A stretch of 64,000 nt of DNA from Thecaphora thlaspeos (taxonomy: Eukaryota > Basidiomycota > Ustilaginomycetes > Urocystidales > Glomosporiaceae), in contig UWYS01000009.1 in NCBI GenBank assembly GCA_900291925.1, positions 372,001 through 436,000 on the forward strand, written 5' to 3'. Below are positions 60,567-64,000 of this stretch, one piece after another; within the stretch, counting starts at the first letter, position 1; the number at the start of each line of letters is the position of its first letter. Made by a program: the position numbers and the translations under genes. The notes under the pieces were generated by a model. That model saw only the letters and a list, made by a program, of their open reading frames with translations. It made no database searches and was not told where the DNA came from.

Positions 60567-62200
60567 ATGCTGGCATCCTTGCACTCGACCACCCGCAGCG
60601 TCCTCGCCTCCACCTCTCGCACCTCGCGAGTACTTGCGGCAGCCCGTAGCCTCTCGACCAGCGCGACCGTCGCCTCGGCCTCGACGGCGTCGTCTTCGCA
60701 GCCATCCCCGAAGCCACCGCACCTCCTCACGCTGGCAGATCTCTCACCTGCGCAGATACAGTCGCTGCTGCAGACTGCCATCGAGTTCAAGGCGGCCTCT
60801 CGCGCCTCGTCGCTCGCCACGCCGCCGAGCCAGAGGAAGCAGCTCGGCCACAACAACTCGCCCCTCCCCCAGAGCCTCAAGGGAAAGCAGGTCGCCATCA
60901 TGTTCAGCAAGAGGAGCACCCGCACTCGCGTCGCCAGCGAGACCAGCGTCGCGTCGCTCGGAGGCCACCCGCTCTTCCTCTCGCCCTCGGACATCCAGCT
61001 CGGTGTAAATGAGAGCCTCTACGATACCGCCAGGGTCGTAAGCTCCATGGTTGATGGCATCATGGCCCGCGTCGGCGGTCACGACGAGGTAGAGGTGAGT
61101 TCTCTCCCTCACTGGCAGCAAAAGCGAAGGCGGGGATGTGCAGATACTGAAATCCGATCCTCTGCTACTTCTGTCCCCCGGCCAGACTCTGGCCAAGAAC
61201 TCGACCGTGCCTGTTGTAAACGCACTCTCGGCTCGATACCACCCGACTCAGATCCTGGCCGACCTCCAGACGATGCTGGAAGTCTTCCCCACCAGCTCTT
61301 CGTCCTCGACCTCTTCGAACCTCGCGTCGTTGGCCGGCCTCAAGGTGGCGTGGGTCGGCGACTCGAACAACATTCTCAACGACATGCTCGTCGCCTACCC
61401 GCGCCTTGGCATCAACCTCTCGGTTGCCGCACCCAAGGGAAAGGCGTACGAGCGCGACGAAATCGTCTGGGGCACGATGCAGGACGGTCTCGCCGAGCTC
61501 AAGCGCAACCCGACCGGCGTGGCCAGCGGTCACGTCACCTGGACCAATGATCCACTCGAGGCGGTCAAGGATGCCGATGTCATTGTCACCGATACCTGGT
61601 GAGTTGGCCGCAAAGGCGCAACGGGCTATCACCTGTCTGTTGTGAGAGTTCGGCTTCTGACTTGACTTGACTTCCGCGCTCCCCTTCTCTTTGCACGGCC
61701 AGGATCTCGATGGGCGATGAGGCGCAAAAAGAGCAGCGCCTACGCGACTTTGCCGGCTTCCAGGTGACCGAGGAGCTGGCCAGGAAGGGCGGCACCAAGC
61801 CAGACTGGAGATTGATGCACTGCCTCCCGCGCAAAGCCGACGAGGTCGACGACCAGGTGAGCTTGCGGATTGTCGCGCACGTCCGTAAAGAATGCCAGAG
61901 AAGGAGGAGAGTTCGGCGAGCTGACCTCGGTATGATATGATCTTTCGATGCTTTGCGTCGGCACAGGTCTTCTACAGCGATCGATCAGTCGTCTTCCCCG
62001 AGGCTGAGAACAGGAAGTGGACCATCATGGCCATCTTTGAGTGAGTGTATGCTGTGGCCGGAGGGAGCTAGAGAGAAGCGCTGGAAAGACGCACCGACTG
62101 ACACCATGACGCTTGCTTTCCCTTGCTCGCTGCGCTCCGCCGTTTCTGTCTGCTTTCTTCTCATCTGCGCAGCCGCATGTTTGGCCGATGGGAGCTCTGA
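60567..62200 (+). CDS. arg3: Ornithine carbamoyltransferase, mitochondrial, five exons
   Basis: Joined from 60567-61094, 61186-61598, 61703-61856, 61967-62040 and 62173-62200, giving 398 residues. Introns are 91, 104, 110 and 132 nt, all GTGAG donors with AG acceptors and consistent phase. It transfers the carbamoyl group of carbamoyl phosphate to ornithine to form citrulline in arginine synthesis. The carbamoyl-phosphate loop SKRSTRTR is near 114-121, HPTQ lies in [10 protein letters not shown], the ornithine-loop motif is in WISMGDE, and the HCLP motif ([10 protein letters not shown]) is near 352. The Arg/Ser-rich N-terminus ([15 protein letters not shown]) is a mitochondrial presequence. 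The last exon is 28 nt and supplies RMFGRWEL after the split Asp codon. A second in-frame acceptor at 61143 would add 14 residues, but its intron would be only 49 nt. Confidence 0.93.
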
Positions 62201-62527
62201 GGCGGCTGTTCGCCATAATGCAAAGTGTCAGGCCCGTATGCACTTGGAGCCATGCTTATGGCGCCGACGTATGTGGGGTATCTGCGAGCGAGCGTCGCCT
62301 GCGGCCCGCGGCTGCCAAGTGGGCCGGCCAGGCGGCGCGGGGAATAAAGGGGGCGATGTGCGATGGAGGTTGGCGCGAGAATTTTGCCGCGTCCGTCGGT
62401 GGCGGACCAACGATGTGCCTCGCCACCTCACCTCGTCACCTCCATCACAGACCACCACGTCTCGCCTATCCTTCCTTCACAAGCGACGCTCCCTCTACAT
62501 GGTCCTCTCGTCGATCACGTGCAGCCC
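62201..62527. other. Short intergenic region
   Basis: About 330 bp between ornithine carbamoyltransferase and the F-box-like gene on the same strand. An earlier in-frame ATG at 62363 would extend the downstream protein by 55 residues of low information. Confidence 0.5.
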
Positions 62528-64000
62528 ATGACGCAAGGCGACCACGATGGCGTCTGCAGCGTTAGCTCTACCCTCTCTTCGCTCTCCCTCTCTTCGCTCT
62601 CCCTCTCTCCCACTCCCACTCCCACTCCCATCGGCTCGTACCCGCGTTTGCCACTGGAGGTTCTAGAATACATCATCTCTCTCCTCGCACCCGATGCCGT
62701 AGCAGGAGACCCCGTCACGCAACGTACGCTGGTGCGACTCAGCGGCGTTAGCAGGCTGGTACGACACTGGAGCTTCCAAGCGCTCTTCACCGTCTTGGTG
62801 TTGCCGCGCCATGTGAGGGATTTCAGAAAGTGGTACGCCCGTATGCGCTCGGCGATGCCGCCGTTCTCTTTTGCAGGGTATACGAGGGGTCTCTTTTGTG
62901 CACTCGATGATGTGAGTGTGCTCCCACCTCCTTCTCGCCGCGTGCCATGATGTTGCTTGACAAGAGAGGAGGCGCTGACACCACGAAAAACGATGATGCG
63001 ATGCCGCCATGCCATGGGACGACGTAGATCTCGCGCCTCACCACCTTTTCGGCAGGATGGGACAACGAGATGCTGCGTATGCTCCACTATGCCGGTCCAT
63101 CCTTGACCTACCTCTCACTATGGCGGTCCGAATCCACCGCGCTCCTCCGCGATCCCGGCCAAGTTCGAGCCGCCCACCGACTGGGCAAGCAACAGGCTCC
63201 GTGGAGTTGGGGTTCGGGTGGGCTGATCGAGCTCGATTCCGACCTCGCCACTACCCCTTCTTCTTCCACCGACGCCACCCAGCCCACCAGCCGCGATGGA
63301 GCTCTGTACACCCCACAGGAACTCTCCGAGATGCCCAACTGGCTACGAGCCGAAATCGCCTCGTCGGATCCACAGGACGTGACGAAACGACATAAAGCCC
63401 ACCTCGTCCCCACGCTACCGCCACCTTCGCGTCTCAACGGCTGTCGACCGAGGTACATCAGCATAATGCTCTCCCTTCCCCTCTACGAACACGAGGATCC
63501 AGCTCTGTTCGCCATGATGTCGATCTGGAGTAGGGTGGAGGAGTTGGACATCTACGTCCCCACCCCGGCGCAGGTTGACAAGTGTCTGAGGTTGGTCGTG
63601 TCGCTGCATAGGAGTCCCGTGCGGTGGTTGAGAGTGAGCACTTGTCATGCCAGCCTGGTATTGCTCAAAGCACCCTTTCCCCGGTCGGAGAGGAGGCAGG
63701 AAGAAGCGACGAGCATGTCGAGAAGGGACCGAAGTCATCACACAACACATCCATCACCACCAGCAGGCGAGGCGGAGATCAACATCATCAAGATCCTCTC
63801 TGACTTTCTAGCCCGCGACCATCTCAATGCTACGCTCATCAACGAGTTTACAGGCCACCACCTGGGCGACTGCGAGACGCTCGAACGAGTCTTCCTCCAG
63901 GCCGTCCAACTCCGCACAGGGCTAGAGCAGCAGGAGCTGGAACGAAGCTTCCGAATCACCTTTTCGCAGGACAATCAGCAGAAGTGGGGAAAGTTCAAGG
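62528..64000 (+). CDS. F-box-like protein, partial (runs off the right edge)
   Basis: Two exons seen: 62528-62911 and 63028 to the window end, so the 3' end is missing. The 116-nt intron has donor GTGAGT and acceptor GACGTAG, and joins FCALDD to ISRLTTFSAGWDNEML in phase 0. Exon 2 is open for 324 codons without a stop. After a Ser/Pro/Thr-rich repeat (LSSLSLS, PTPTP), residues about 38-85 resemble an F-box: YPRLPLEVLEYIISLL, then SGVSRLVRHWSFQALF. The rest alternates short hydrophobic and charged segments (YISIMLSLPLYE, VEELDIYVP, RWLRVS), as in the repeat-bearing halves of fungal F-box proteins. If so, it is a substrate receptor for an SCF ubiquitin ligase, substrate unknown. The start is uncertain, because an ATG at 62363 is also in frame. 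Confidence 0.65.

Overview
The window looks like a gene-dense stretch of a GC-rich basidiomycete nuclear genome. The reasons are short spliceosomal introns (about 90-200 nt, mostly GTGAGT or GTAAGT donors and CAG acceptors), long exons coding for Ser/Ala/Gln-rich disordered proteins, and fungal families such as a C2H2+Zn2Cys6 factor, an SFP1-like factor, a Kic1/Nak1-type kinase and a CRAL-TRIO protein. A smut-related lineage (Ustilaginomycotina) fits, but that is inference. Many genes had to be assembled across introns by hand. Splice sites were chosen by consensus, by reading frame and by continuity of protein motifs.

Layout. 1-2.4 kb is gene-free DNA with minisatellites and GTAC-rich motifs, then the leader of a zinc-finger transcription factor (2392-5217). 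A coiled-coil hypothetical protein (5874-7568) faces a GatC/Gta3-like gene (7695-8201, minus). That gene sits 167 bp behind a mitochondrial ABC transporter (8369-10882, minus), and in-frame splice sites could fuse the two. A CLASP-type TOG protein (11547-14381, minus, two exons) and a giant disordered protein (15137-21931, minus, three exons) follow. Next come a 1.9 kb gap, a secreted double-psi beta-barrel protein (23796-24851, minus) and a Ste20/GCK kinase (26119-31012, minus, two exons).

Divergent from the kinase is a SANTA-domain protein (32181-35804) that also carries a possible CENP-C-like motif, an arrangement like the centromere factor KNL2/M18BP1. Then follow a small acidic protein (36129-36650), a secreted GMC oxidoreductase (36926-38812, minus), a bromodomain protein (39640-43041, minus), an aldo/keto reductase (43816-44820, minus), a five-exon SEC14-like protein with a 20-nt microexon (45757-47631) and a very large Q-rich protein with an unrecognised basic domain (48659-52768).

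A 4.9 kb gene-poor interval (52.8-57.7 kb) precedes an SFP1-like zinc-finger factor (57689-59768), mitochondrial ornithine carbamoyltransferase (60567-62200, five exons) and an F-box-like gene that runs off the right edge (62528-64000+).

Functionally the genes are a housekeeping mix: mitochondrial transport and tRNA amidation, arginine synthesis, microtubule and polarity control, chromatin or centromere, growth regulation, and two secreted proteins. I see no biosynthetic cluster, transposon, rRNA, tRNA or CRISPR array. The least ordinary items are the possible ABC-GatC fusion, the SANTA/CENP-C-like protein, the C2H2 finger that lacks its second histidine, and the recurrent GTAC motif of the gene-poor stretches.
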